Positions 17,446 through 26,111 of a stretch of 64,000 nucleotides of DNA are shown here, piece after piece. Origin of the DNA: Pelagibius sp965227505 (GTDB taxonomy: Bacteria; Pseudomonadota; Alphaproteobacteria; Kiloniellales; Kiloniellaceae); contig NZ_OZ245757.1 in assembly GCF_965227505.1 (NCBI RefSeq), positions 558,001 through 622,000 on the forward strand, in the 5' to 3' direction. The notes under the pieces were generated by a model. That model had not been told where the DNA came from. It ran no database searches and saw nothing but the letters and a program-made list of their open reading frames with translations. Each line of letters opens with the position of its first letter. The stretch's first letter is position 1. The translations under genes were made by a program, and so were the position numbers.

Positions 17446-18240
17446 ATGTACGATTTCAACCATCACCGCCCAGGCTCGGTCGCCGAGGCGGCAAGCGCCC
17501 TGGCCGGCGCTTCGGACGGCAAGCTTCTGGCCGGCGGCATGACCCTGATCGCGACGCTGAAGCAGCGCCTCGCCAGCCCTTCCGACCTGATTGACCTCGG
17601 CGCCATTGCTGAGTTGAAGGGTATCAAGGAAGACGGTGGGGCGCTGGTCATCGGCGCGATGACCACCCACGCCACGGTGGCCAACGACGCGACGGTGAAA
17701 GCCAAGATCCCGGCGCTGGCTGCGCTGGCCGAGGGGATCGGGGACGCCCAGGTCCGCAACTGCGGCACCATCGGCGGGTCCATCGCCAACAACGATCCAG
17801 CCGCCGACTATCCCGCCGCCGTGGTGGGACTCGGCGCCACGGTCCACACCGACAAGCGCCAGATCGCGGCGGACGATTTCTTCACTGGCATGTTCGAGAC
17901 GGCCCTCGACGAGGGCGAGATCATCACCGCCGTCTCCTTCCCGATTCCGGAGAAAGCCGGCTACGCCAAGTTCGCAAACCCGGCCTCGCGCTATGCCATC
18001 GTCGGCGTGATGGCCGCCAGCGGCCCGGCGGGCACCCGTGTCGCGGTGACCGGCGCCGCCCCCTCCGTGTTCCGTGTCGGCGATGCCGAAGCGGCACTCG
18101 GCGGCGGGTTTTCCGCCGATTCAGTCTCGGGGGTGACCGTGGGTGCGGACGGTCTGAACGCCGACATGCACGCCTCGGCGGACTACCGTGCCCATCTGGT
18201 CAGCGTGATGCTGCGCCGGGCGGTCGAATCCGCAGGCTGA
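17446..18240 (+). CDS. coxM: molybdenum hydroxylase medium subunit, FAD-binding
   Basis: The 264-residue flavoprotein subunit has two FAD contacts typical of the family: LLAGGMTLI at about residues 27-35 and TIGGSIANNDPAADYP at 108-123. It takes electrons from the Fe-S subunit and passes them to an external acceptor. The C-terminal domain matches CO_deh_flav_C. GGGGAGACGACGACA precedes the ATG. It closes the S-L-M operon and is followed at once by a strong hairpin terminator. Confidence 0.93.
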   Translation: MYDFNHHRPGSVAEAASALAGASDGKLLAGGMTLIATLKQRLASPSDLIDLGAIAELKGIKEDGGALVIGAMTTHATVANDATVKAKIPALAALAEGIGDAQVRNCGTIGGSIANNDPAADYPAAVVGLGATVHTDKRQIAADDFFTGMFETALDEGEIITAVSFPIPEKAGYAKFANPASRYAIVGVMAASGPAGTRVAVTGAAPSVFRVGDAEAALGGGFSADSVSGVTVGADGLNADMHASADYRAHLVSVMLRRAVESAG

Positions 18241-18261
18241 ACCGCAGCCAGAAGTCTGCGC

Positions 18262-18288
18262 AAGGCCGGGCCCGCTGGGCCCGGCCTT
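18262..18288 (+). terminator. rho-independent terminator of the coxSLM operon
   Basis: A perfect 12-bp GC-rich stem (AAGGCCGGGCCC at 18262-18273, complement at 18277-18288) with a 3-base GCT loop is followed by CGCTTTT. It starts 21 bp after the coxM stop. Confidence 0.85.
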
Positions 18289-18335
18289 CGCTTTTCCGAG
18301 TTTGCGGCGGAGGCGGCGCGCGGTAGCTTGCGCCC

Positions 18336-21300
18336 ATGGCCGACCCGCAAAGCGTAGCGCCCTCCAAGACAAAGCGACCCTGGCCCCGCCGGCTGGCCGT
18401 TGGCCTCGCGGTCCTGATCGCTGCCGTCGTCCTCGCAGCGGTGGGGCTGCGCAAGGAGATCGCGGGCGGGGTCCTGCACAGCATCCTGGAGGGCCGCGGG
18501 ATCACCGTGGCCGCGCTCGAGGTCGAACAGCTCTCCCTCAGCCGAGCGACGCTCGGGCCTCTGGCGCTGGGCGATGCCGAGGAACTGACGGCTGAGCGGA
18601 TCATCCTGGATCTGGATATCAGCCTGACGGGCGCAGAGATCACCGCGGTGACGGTTGAGAGCCCTGGTCTCTCGGTCGATCTTACCGGCCAACGCCCTCT
18701 TTTCGGCAGCCTTCAGACCGCGGTCGAGGCTCTGCGCGCTCAGGACAGAGGAAGGCGCGCTGAACCCACCACACCGGCTGTCCCGCCGGTCACGCTGCGC
18801 GGCGGCCGGATCCTGGCGATGACCCCGCAGGGCGCTATGGAAGTCTCGCTCGACGGCGGCATCGAACCGCAGACGGACGGCACATTGGCAGCCGCCCTGG
18901 CGGCAAGTGCGGACAGCCCCCTGGGCCGGCTTGCCGCCAGTCTGCAAGGGCGGCTCGGCAGCGCGGGAGACTTTGCCGCGCGGGCGCAGATCGACGAAGG
19001 CGAACTCCGCTGGCAGGACTTCGGCATCGGGCAGGTCGCCGGCACCCTGGCCATCGCCCGGCCCGCCGGCGGCACGCCGAGGCTGAACAGCAACCTCGCC
19101 TTCGAAGATCTTTTCTACCGGCCAGAGGATGGGCCACCGCTGACCTTCATGCAAGGACGTCTGGAAGCGCGCGGCGATCTGAGCGGCCTGACCTTGAGCG
19201 CCCGGCTTGACGGCGAAGGCGAAACCATCGTCCTGGACCTGGATGGCGGCCTGGAAGCCGGCGATCCGGCGGAAGGCACTGCGAGCCGGGAGCTCGCCGT
19301 CTCCTTCGCCGCCGAAGTCAGCACGCAGGGCGCCCTGCCCGGCCTGCTGAAGCTGCCGGAGCCTGCACCCGAGCGGGGCCAGCTCACCTTCATCGCCGAT
19401 CTGCGCGCGGATGTTCCGGGATCGGCCCTGCAGCCGCAGGACCGCAGCAGATCCTGGCAGAATGCAACCAGCGACGCGCTCGCGGCGCTGATGGAGAGTG
19501 GCAACGCCCTTCTGCATGGCGACGTCATTCTGGCCGATGTCGCACTGTCGGACGGCAGCGCCGGTCTCTCGGCCCACATTCCGCTGATCGCCGATCTGCA
19601 GGGCGGCACCTTGAACCTGCGTCTGACCGACGACATGGAACTGCGGATCGAAAGTCTTGCAGCGCAGACCCTGGCGGGTCTCGGGGTGCTGCAGGAGCAT
19701 CGACCGGTTCTCCAATCAGGGTTCTCGCTCTCCGTTTCGGCTGCGCAACCCAGGCCCGCCGCGGCCACCATGACGGCCGCCTGGCCGCCCGAAGATGCGC
19801 AGGTCACGCTTCCGCTCCGATTCAGCAGCGAACAGGGCGTCAGCGCCGAGGCCGTGGTGCTGGGCCGGGCCGCGCTGGCGCGCAACGGTCTGCTGAAACG
19901 CTTCAGCGGAACCCTGTCGACGGCGCTCACAGCCGAGCGCTTTGCCATTGCCGCAGGCGAAGCCCGCGGCCTGGCCGTGTCGCTGCCGCTGCGTGTCGAC
20001 TTCCGTCCCGGCACGCTCGAGGCCAGCCTGGACGGCAGCGGCAGCATCGCGGCGCGGCAGGTGGCCGGCGCGCTGCCCCTGCGCTTCAGGGAGCGGACCG
20101 CTCTGACGATTACCCAGGCCCGTGTCCGCTGGACCGAAGCGGACGCGGCCTACAGCTACCGGCTGCAGGCGCGCGACCCTTCGGCAGTCCTGGACCTCAT
20201 CACGGAGGACGAGCGTCTGGAGGTTGGTCTGGAGGACGGCGCCTTTACCCTCGACGGGCGTTTCGCGGTGGATCGGGGCCATAGCGCCACCGCCGCGGCC
20301 CGGTTCGGCCGGATCGCCATCCCGGCCTACGGCGTGACGGCTGCGGACATGACGGCCGAAAGCGACCTGGACCAGGATCTGCTGCCCGCACTGGGCCGCT
20401 TTTCGGTTTCCAGCCTGACGGCGGACGTGACGAACCTGCCCCTGGAAGCCGTTGCTCTGGACGGTGAACTGCGGCGCGCCGGCACCGGCTTCGACCTGGC
20501 CGCGACGATCGGCCTCGTCGATGGGCCGCAGCTTGCCAATCTGACGGGGCGCTACGACGACGCGGGCACCGGCACCGCGCAGATCGTCCTTGACGGCTTG
20601 CAGTTTGCGCCGGACGGACTCCAGCCGTCGGACATCTCCCCGGCTCTTGCGGAGCTGGAAGACGTGGAGGGCCGGCTCAGCGGCGAAGCAACGCTGCATT
20701 GGCCGATGGAGCGTGCTCCCTCCGAAGGGAGGCTAAGAACCGAGGGCCTGTCGTTCCGCAGCCAGGGCGTCGGCGTGAAGGGACTGGCTCTGGATCTCGA
20801 ACTCGACGATCTCTTGCGGCTTGCAAGCAAGCCGGACCAGCGGCTGCGCATCCGGGAGATCGACGCCGGCGCACCCGTCACCGAGATCGACCTCCGCTTT
20901 CGCCTGGACCAGCAACCGGACCCGGGCGTCGACCTTTCGGGGGGCAGCTTCCGCCTGGGCGGCGCGACCTGGCGGATCGAGCCGACGCGGCTGGACCCGG
21001 CCGCAGCTGAAAACGCCATCGCGCTGGCCACCGAGACCCTGGATCTCGCGACCTTCTTCGCTCTCATCGAGGTCGAGGGCCTCTCCGGCAGCGGCGTTCT
21101 GGCTGGCCGTATCCCGATCCGCGTCGGCGAAGCGGGCGTGGTGATCGACAACGGCAAGCTGGAGGCACAGGCACCGGGCCGGCTCTCCATTCGATCGCAG
21201 GCGCTTGTCTCGGCCCTCTCCGGCGGCGGCGAGACGGTGGAACTGGCGATCCGGGCGCTGGAGGACTTTCGCTATGACCGGCTCTCGGTCACGGTGAACA

Positions 21301-21488
21301 AGACCCTGGCCAACGATGCCCAGGTCCTGCTGTCGATCCTCGGCCGGAATCCCGCCGTCCTGGACGGCCAGCCCTTTCAGTTCAACATCAACCTGGAGAG
21401 CAACCTGACCAGCGTCCTCGAGGCGGTCCGCCAGGGTTTCTCCCTGTCCGACGACGCGCTGCGCCGGGCCTGGCGCCTGCGGCAGTAG
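18336..21488 (+). CDS. ydbH: YdbH family intermembrane phospholipid-transport protein
   Basis: The 1050-residue protein has one N-terminal membrane helix (about 20-42, RLAVGLAVLIAAVVLAAVGL) and a long beta-rich periplasmic region, as expected for the YdbH member of the AsmA/TamB/YhdP group. These bridge the envelope and carry phospholipids toward the outer membrane. The C-terminus (VVIDNGKLEAQAPGRLSIRSQ to the end, with FQFNINLESNLTSVLEAVRQG) matches the YdbH family. The two following genes are YnbE and YdbL homologues, in the same order as in Escherichia coli, which makes the assignment firm. It is longer than the E. coli protein (about 880 residues). Confidence 0.88.
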   Translation: MADPQSVAPSKTKRPWPRRLAVGLAVLIAAVVLAAVGLRKEIAGGVLHSILEGRGITVAALEVEQLSLSRATLGPLALGDAEELTAERIILDLDISLTGAEITAVTVESPGLSVDLTGQRPLFGSLQTAVEALRAQDRGRRAEPTTPAVPPVTLRGGRILAMTPQGAMEVSLDGGIEPQTDGTLAAALAASADSPLGRLAASLQGRLGSAGDFAARAQIDEGELRWQDFGIGQVAGTLAIARPAGGTPRLNSNLAFEDLFYRPEDGPPLTFMQGRLEARGDLSGLTLSARLDGEGETIVLDLDGGLEAGDPAEGTASRELAVSFAAEVSTQGALPGLLKLPEPAPERGQLTFIADLRADVPGSALQPQDRSRSWQNATSDALAALMESGNALLHGDVILADVALSDGSAGLSAHIPLIADLQGGTLNLRLTDDMELRIESLAAQTLAGLGVLQEHRPVLQSGFSLSVSAAQPRPAAATMTAAWPPEDAQVTLPLRFSSEQGVSAEAVVLGRAALARNGLLKRFSGTLSTALTAERFAIAAGEARGLAVSLPLRVDFRPGTLEASLDGSGSIAARQVAGALPLRFRERTALTITQARVRWTEADAAYSYRLQARDPSAVLDLITEDERLEVGLEDGAFTLDGRFAVDRGHSATAAARFGRIAIPAYGVTAADMTAESDLDQDLLPALGRFSVSSLTADVTNLPLEAVALDGELRRAGTGFDLAATIGLVDGPQLANLTGRYDDAGTGTAQIVLDGLQFAPDGLQPSDISPALAELEDVEGRLSGEATLHWPMERAPSEGRLRTEGLSFRSQGVGVKGLALDLELDDLLRLASKPDQRLRIREIDAGAPVTEIDLRFRLDQQPDPGVDLSGGSFRLGGATWRIEPTRLDPAAAENAIALATETLDLATFFALIEVEGLSGSGVLAGRIPIRVGEAGVVIDNGKLEAQAPGRLSIRSQALVSALSGGGETVELAIRALEDFRYDRLSVTVNKTLANDAQVLLSILGRNPAVLDGQPFQFNINLESNLTSVLEAVRQGFSLSDDALRRAWRLRQ

Positions 21489-21641
21489 AGCGCCTCCAGC
21501 CGTAAAACACCGCCGGGGATGAACCGCGGAGCACCGCCGTATGACCCCTTGCACCATAGGGGCGTTGGATCACCATCCGGCGGACTGCTATGCTGGCAAA
21601 GGATTGGATATTCGGCGCGATTCGTAAGGGGAGAACAGGCT

Positions 21642-21845
21642 TTGACGAGAGTTTCCGGCCGCACCTTGGCCTATGCAGTGGTCTGTCCCTGCCTGCTTCT
21701 CGCCGCCTGTACACCGAAAGTACAGGTGGAGGCCCCCAAGGAGCCCATTACTATTAACCTGAACGTCAAGCTCGATGCGGAGGTGCGGGTGAAGCTCGAG
21801 GAGCAGGCCGACAAGGACATTCAGAGCAATCCGGACATCTTCTGA
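21642..21845 (+). CDS. ynbE: YnbE family lipoprotein
   Basis: This is a 67-residue lipoprotein. The signal peptide ends in the lipobox LLAAC and is followed by the family signature TPKVQVEAPKEPITINLNVKLDAEV. YnbE works with YdbH in envelope lipid transport and is thought to stack its beta strand with YdbH near the outer membrane. I chose the TTG at 21642 because AAGGGGAG lies 8 bp upstream and it gives the usual length (about 61 in E. coli). An in-frame ATG at 21519 would add 41 residues that do not look like a signal peptide. Confidence 0.85.
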   Translation: MTRVSGRTLAYAVVCPCLLLAACTPKVQVEAPKEPITINLNVKLDAEVRVKLEEQADKDIQSNPDIF

Positions 21846-21911
21846 CCGGCAAGCCCGACCCCGACGAGACGCCCAGCAGGCGGCACTCCAAAACTCTTTG
21901 AGGACCAAGGT

Positions 21912-22250
21912 ATGACAAGGTTCCGGATTTCCCTCTTCGCAGCGTTGACGGCAGCCGCCCTGCTGCTGGCCGCGCCGGGCGGACCTGCGGCTGCGCAGTC
22001 GCTGGACGACCTGCGGGCAGCGGGGAAGGTCGGCGAGAGCTACACGGGACTGGCGGTGGCCCGCGATCCCAGCGTTGCCGACTTTGTCGAAGAGGTGAAT
22101 GCCAAGCGCCGGGCAATCTACGCCGAGCAGGCGCAGAAGACCGGGGCGACGGTCGCGGATGTCGGCGCTGTCTATGCGCGGGAGATCGTCGAGCAACTGC
22201 CCGCCGGCACTTGGGTTTTGACAGACAAGGGAGAGTGGGTACAACAGTAG
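21912..22250 (+). CDS. ydbL: YdbL family protein (DUF1318)
   Basis: The 112-residue exported protein has a signal peptide that ends near AAAQS. The mature part (LDDLRAAGKVGESYTGLAVARDPSVADFVEEVNAKRRAIYAEQAQKTG) is typical of DUF1318/YdbL. In E. coli YdbL acts in the periplasm as a helper of YdbH-YnbE assembly. GAGGACCAAGGT precedes the ATG. It is the third gene of the ydbH-ynbE-ydbL operon. Confidence 0.9.
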   Translation: MTRFRISLFAALTAAALLLAAPGGPAAAQSLDDLRAAGKVGESYTGLAVARDPSVADFVEEVNAKRRAIYAEQAQKTGATVADVGAVYAREIVEQLPAGTWVLTDKGEWVQQ

Positions 22251-22313
22251 TCGGCATCCTCATCGGGTGCTTCCGGCCAACCCCTCCACATTCACGAAGC
22301 GAGATCTTGAACC

Positions 22314-23255
22314 ATGGGCGAGCCGAGCCCCCTCTCCGTCCCTGTGCCCGTCTCTGTGGACGAGACGCTGGATCTCCTGGCGCGCGGCAACTACGTCGGC
22401 GAACGCAGTCTGGCGACGGTTCTTTTTCTCTCGCTGAAACTCGGCCGGCCGCTGTTCCTGGAAGGCGAAGCCGGTGTCGGAAAGACGGAGATCGCCAAGG
22501 TCCTGGCTCAGACCCTGGGGCGCCGCCTCGTACGCCTGCAGTGTTACGAAGGGCTCGACGTTTCCGCAGCGGTTTACGAATGGAACTACCCGCGCCAGAT
22601 GGTCGAGATCCGCGTTGCCGAGGCCGCGGGCGCAGGCGACCGGGCGAGCCTGACCAGCGACATCTTCGACGAGCGCTTCCTGATCGAACGCCCCTTGTTG
22701 CAGGCGCTGCGGCCGGACGACCGGGGTGCGCCGGTCCTGCTGATCGACGAGCTCGACCGCACGGACGAGCCCTTCGAGGCTTTCCTGCTGGAGGTTCTGT
22801 CCGACTACCAGATCACCATTCCGGAACTGGGAACCATTGCCGCGGCAACGCCACCCATCGTGATCGTGACCTCCAACAGGACACGTGAAATCCACGATGC
22901 CCTGAAGCGGCGCTGCTTCTATCACTGGGTCGACTACCCGAACGCCGAGCGCGAACTGGAAATCCTGCGTGTCAAGGCGCCGCAGGCACCGGCGAAGCTC
23001 TCCGCAGAAGTCGTCTCCTTCGTGCAGGCGCTGCGCAAGGAAGACCTCTTCAAGCTGCCCGGCATTGCCGAGACCCTGGATTGGGCCGAGGCCCTCACCC
23101 AGCTCGACAAGGTCGCCCTCGACCCGCAGGCGATCGATGACACCCTGGGCGTCCTGCTGAAGTATCAGGACGACATTGCGAAGATCCAGGGCAGCGAGGC
23201 TGCACGCCTGCTGAACGAGGTGAAGTCGGAGCTGACAGGCGCCGTCGTCGCCTGA
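22314..23255 (+). CDS. coxD: MoxR-family AAA+ ATPase, CoxD-like
   Basis: The 313-residue AAA+ ATPase has Walker A GEAGVGKTE (51-59), Walker B VLLIDELDR (141-149) and sensor-type IVTSNRTREIHDALKRRC (185-201). This subgroup matches CoxD, which acts in assembly of the Mo active site of CO dehydrogenase-type enzymes, normally with a VWA partner (CoxE). That partner lies 2.9 kb downstream, separated by a stress protein, a symporter and a small membrane gene. It starts 63 bp after ydbL and may be co-transcribed with it. A short CCGCAG/CTGCGG hairpin without a T run follows the stop. Confidence 0.87.
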   Translation: MGEPSPLSVPVPVSVDETLDLLARGNYVGERSLATVLFLSLKLGRPLFLEGEAGVGKTEIAKVLAQTLGRRLVRLQCYEGLDVSAAVYEWNYPRQMVEIRVAEAAGAGDRASLTSDIFDERFLIERPLLQALRPDDRGAPVLLIDELDRTDEPFEAFLLEVLSDYQITIPELGTIAAATPPIVIVTSNRTREIHDALKRRCFYHWVDYPNAERELEILRVKAPQAPAKLSAEVVSFVQALRKEDLFKLPGIAETLDWAEALTQLDKVALDPQAIDDTLGVLLKYQDDIAKIQGSEAARLLNEVKSELTGAVVA

Positions 23256-23372
23256 TTCCGGTTCAAGACCGGCCGCAGGGCTGCGGAACGCAGCTCTCCC
23301 TGGCCCGCATGCGTCCCATCTTTGTCCCAGAGATTGCAGAACGTTCAGGAATCTAACCCTGGCGTTTATTAG

Positions 23373-23387
23373 CGTTTCATGTAAACG
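23373..23387. promoter_or_regulatory. operator-like inverted repeat upstream of the universal stress gene
   Basis: CGTTT-CATGT-AAACG is a 5-5-5 inverted repeat 75 bp upstream of the stress protein start. The left arm is preceded by another GCGTTTATTA copy 10 bp away. It could bind a dimeric regulator; no specific family consensus is matched. Confidence 0.3.
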
Positions 23388-23462
23388 TAACAGCGTAGAT
23401 CTGCTTGCAAACGAAGGCGGTGCGCTGGCCGCGTGACCCGCCGAAACTGGGGTGGGGGAACC

Positions 23463-23897
23463 ATGGCAGATACCTTGCTCGTCGGGATCGACGGCAGCGA
23501 TGGGGGGGCACGCGCCGCAAACTTTGCCGCACAGCGCGCCCACGACAGCCAGGCACGGCTGGTGGTGGCCTACGTCATCGAATGGTCACCGTACACCTTC
23601 AATACACCGCAAGAGAACGAGGTGCGCCATAAGCGCCGCGAAGAGGAAATCGAGCGCGCGGAGAAAGAAGTCATTGCGCCGGCCCTGGCGACGCTCAAGA
23701 CCCATGGGGTCGAGGCCAAGGGCATCGTCCGCCACGGCCACGCGGCAGAGGTCCTGAGCAGCCTCGCCGGCGAGGAGAAGGCCAGCCAGATCTTCATCGG
23801 CCGGCGCGGCCTGACCAAGCTGCAAGCGCTCTTGTTCGGCAGCACCGCAGGAAGCCTGGTGCAGATTTCGCCGGTCCCGGTCACCGTCATTCCGTGA
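23463..23897 (+). CDS. universal stress protein, UspA family
   Basis: The 144-residue single-domain Usp has the N-terminal LLVGIDGSDGGARAANFAA and the nucleotide-binding motif G-2x-G-9x-G-S/T (GRRGLTKLQALLFGST) near residues 116-131, so it probably binds ATP. It is cytoplasmic. I chose the ATG at 23463 because GGGGGAA is 5 bp upstream; the frame is open 30 bp earlier without a site. Usp genes next to transporters often regulate them, and an AGCS symporter follows. Confidence 0.9.
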   Translation: MADTLLVGIDGSDGGARAANFAAQRAHDSQARLVVAYVIEWSPYTFNTPQENEVRHKRREEEIERAEKEVIAPALATLKTHGVEAKGIVRHGHAAEVLSSLAGEEKASQIFIGRRGLTKLQALLFGSTAGSLVQISPVPVTVIP

Positions 23898-24019
23898 TCG
23901 GGCACTGACCGGATGCCAAGGGTTCGGCCCTCCGGGAAAAACAGTCGTTCCGCAAAACCATAAAACGGTAACGGCCCGCTGCAAGGGGACCGCAGCACAA
24001 CGAAAAAAGCGAGGCTTCT

Positions 24020-25564
24020 ATGAAAACGTCGTTCTTGGCCTTTTTCGCTACGCTGTTCTGGGCAACCACAAGCCTGGCCCAGGACGCGCCCATGGGCCTG
24101 GATGAACGGATCAACCAGACCATCTCTCCCGTCACCAATGCCATTGCCGGGGTGATCTTCTATTCGATCCCGGTTTCAGACGATATCGGCCTGCCGGTCA
24201 TCGTGGTCTGGCTCGTCGTGGCCGCCCTCTTCGCGACGTTTTACTTCAACTTCATCTCCGTGCGCGCCTTCAACCACGCCATCGCTCTGGTGCGCGGCGA
24301 CTATGCCGACCCGAAGGACGCAGGCGAGGTGTCGCATTTCCAGGCCCTGGCGACGGCACTGTCGGGTACGGTCGGCCTCGGCAACATCGCCGGTGTCGCG
24401 ATAGCCGTTTCGATCGGCGGCCCCGGGGCGACGTTCTGGATGATCCTCGCCGGTTTTCTCGGCATGTCGCTGAAGTTCGCCGAGTGCACCCTGGGCGTCA
24501 AATACCGCAACGAGTATGCCGACGGCACGGTCTCCGGCGGCCCGATGTATTACCTGAGCAAGGGGCTCGGCGAAAAGGGCATGGGCGGGCTCGGCAAAGT
24601 GCTGGCGGTCTTCTTCGCCATCTGCTGCATCGCCGGGTCGCTGGGCGGCGGCAACATGTTCCAGGCAAACCAGTCGTTCCAGCAGTTCGTCAACGTCACC
24701 GGCGGCGAAGCCAGCTTCATGGCCGACAAGGGCTGGCTCTTCGGCCTCATCATCGCGGCGCTGGTCGGCGTGGTCATCATCGGCGGCATTCAGTCCATCG
24801 CCAAGGTGACGGAAAAGGTGGTGCCCTTTATGGCGATCATCTACTGCACGGCCGCCGTCATCATCATCGTCATGAACATCGACAAGGTGCCGGCGGCCTT
24901 CGGCGCCATCATCACCGGCGCCTTCAATCCGGAAGGCGTGGCCGGCGGTGCCATCGGCGCGCTGATCCAGGGCTTCCGCCGCGCTGCCTTCTCCAACGAG
25001 GCGGGCATCGGCTCGGCCTCCATCGCCCACTCAGCAGTGCGCACCAAGGAGCCGGTGACCGAGGGCCTGGTCGCGCTGCACGAACCTTTCATCGACACCG
25101 TCGTGATCTGCACCATGACGGCGCTCGTCATCGTCATCACCGGCACTTACACCGCCGGCGGCGGCATGAGCGGCGTCGAGCTGACGTCACTGGCCTTCGA
25201 GAGCGCCTTTTCCTGGTTCCCTTATGTGCTGGCGCTGGCGGTGATCCTCTTCGCCTTCTCGACCATGCTGTCGTGGTCCTACTACGGCGTGAAGTGCTGG
25301 ACCTATCTGTTCGGCGAAAGCCGCTCCATGGATCTGCTCTTCAAGGTGATCTTCTGCATCTTCGTCGTCATCGGGGCCTCCATGAACCTGGGCCCGGTGA
25401 TCGACTTCTCCGACTCGGCGATCTTTGCCATGTCGATCGCCAACATCATCGGGCTCTACATCCTCTTCCCCGTGGTCAAGGAAGAGCTTTCCTCCTACTG
25501 GTCGCGCCTGAAGTCCGGCGAGATCAGGAAGTACGTTCCGGGTGAAGCCGGCACCGGCACCTGA
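24020..25564 (+). CDS. alanine/glycine:cation symporter, AGCS family
   Basis: The 514-residue polytopic carrier has the family signature GTVGLGNIAGVAIAVSIGGPGATFWM near residues 117-142, then GGPMYYLSKGLG and FRRAAFSNEAGIGSASIAHSAVRT. AGCS proteins import alanine or glycine with Na+. The first 23 residues resemble a signal sequence (FLAFFATLFWATTSLAQ) before a soluble stretch. The Na+ gradient could be supplied by the Mrp system. GAGG lies upstream of the ATG, and a hairpin terminator follows. Confidence 0.93.
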   Translation: MKTSFLAFFATLFWATTSLAQDAPMGLDERINQTISPVTNAIAGVIFYSIPVSDDIGLPVIVVWLVVAALFATFYFNFISVRAFNHAIALVRGDYADPKDAGEVSHFQALATALSGTVGLGNIAGVAIAVSIGGPGATFWMILAGFLGMSLKFAECTLGVKYRNEYADGTVSGGPMYYLSKGLGEKGMGGLGKVLAVFFAICCIAGSLGGGNMFQANQSFQQFVNVTGGEASFMADKGWLFGLIIAALVGVVIIGGIQSIAKVTEKVVPFMAIIYCTAAVIIIVMNIDKVPAAFGAIITGAFNPEGVAGGAIGALIQGFRRAAFSNEAGIGSASIAHSAVRTKEPVTEGLVALHEPFIDTVVICTMTALVIVITGTYTAGGGMSGVELTSLAFESAFSWFPYVLALAVILFAFSTMLSWSYYGVKCWTYLFGESRSMDLLFKVIFCIFVVIGASMNLGPVIDFSDSAIFAMSIANIIGLYILFPVVKEELSSYWSRLKSGEIRKYVPGEAGTGT

Positions 25565-25587
25565 ATCGCCCAGTCCCTAAAAGCGAA

Positions 25588-25613
25588 GACCGGCAGCCTC
25601 CCGGCTGCCGGTC
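25588..25613. terminator. rho-independent terminator shared by convergent genes
   Basis: A perfect 11-bp stem (GACCGGCAGCC at 25588-25598, complement at 25603-25613) with loop TCCC is followed by CTTCTGT. It lies between the symporter (plus) and the small membrane protein (minus) and may serve both. Confidence 0.75.
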
Positions 25614-25637
25614 CTTCTGTGTTGCGGTCTGCCGGCA

Positions 25638-25901
25638 TCAGGGCGCATAGCCGATCCACTTTCCGCGGCCGTCATAGTCGACCGCTCCGGACGCCGCCGG
25701 CGCTTCAAGGGCTTCTTCGTTGCCGCTCTGGTCCGCCGTGCCAAGACTGAAGACGAACAGGAAGACGAGCGCGAAAACCGCGATGCTGCCAACGATCCAG
25801 CGCAGCTTGCGCAGAAGGTCGCCGGTCGCAGGAAGGGCGCCTTCGAAGCTTCCCCGGTGACCCAGGGGATGGGGTTGAAACTGCTGTTGAATACTGGACA
25901 T
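25638..25901 (-). CDS. small single-helix membrane protein of unknown function
   Basis: The 87-residue protein has a polar N-terminus, one strong membrane helix at about residues 34-54 (LRWIVGSIAVFALVFLFVFSLG) and a short acidic tail ending in VDYDGRGKWIGYAP. TTGGAG lies upstream of the ATG. I do not recognise the family. It is divergent from coxE and convergent with the symporter. Confidence 0.7.
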   Translation of the reverse strand: MSSIQQQFQPHPLGHRGSFEGALPATGDLLRKLRWIVGSIAVFALVFLFVFSLGTADQSGNEEALEAPAASGAVDYDGRGKWIGYAP

Positions 25902-26111
25902 GGTCTGTCTCCAAGCTGCTGTGGGGAGCGGAGCCGCAGCGGCGCCGCGGGACCTGCTATTCCAGTCCCCTCACTCATCTCTTGACCCTCATGTGCGGCC
26001 TTAAGGCCTTGCCGACAAACGACTTCTTCTTATCTCTGGGATTAGCTCCACTAATTCGCCAGGACCATCGTGCCGCTAGGCGGCCCCCGCCTGATCGGCT
26101 AGTCTGCGGCC

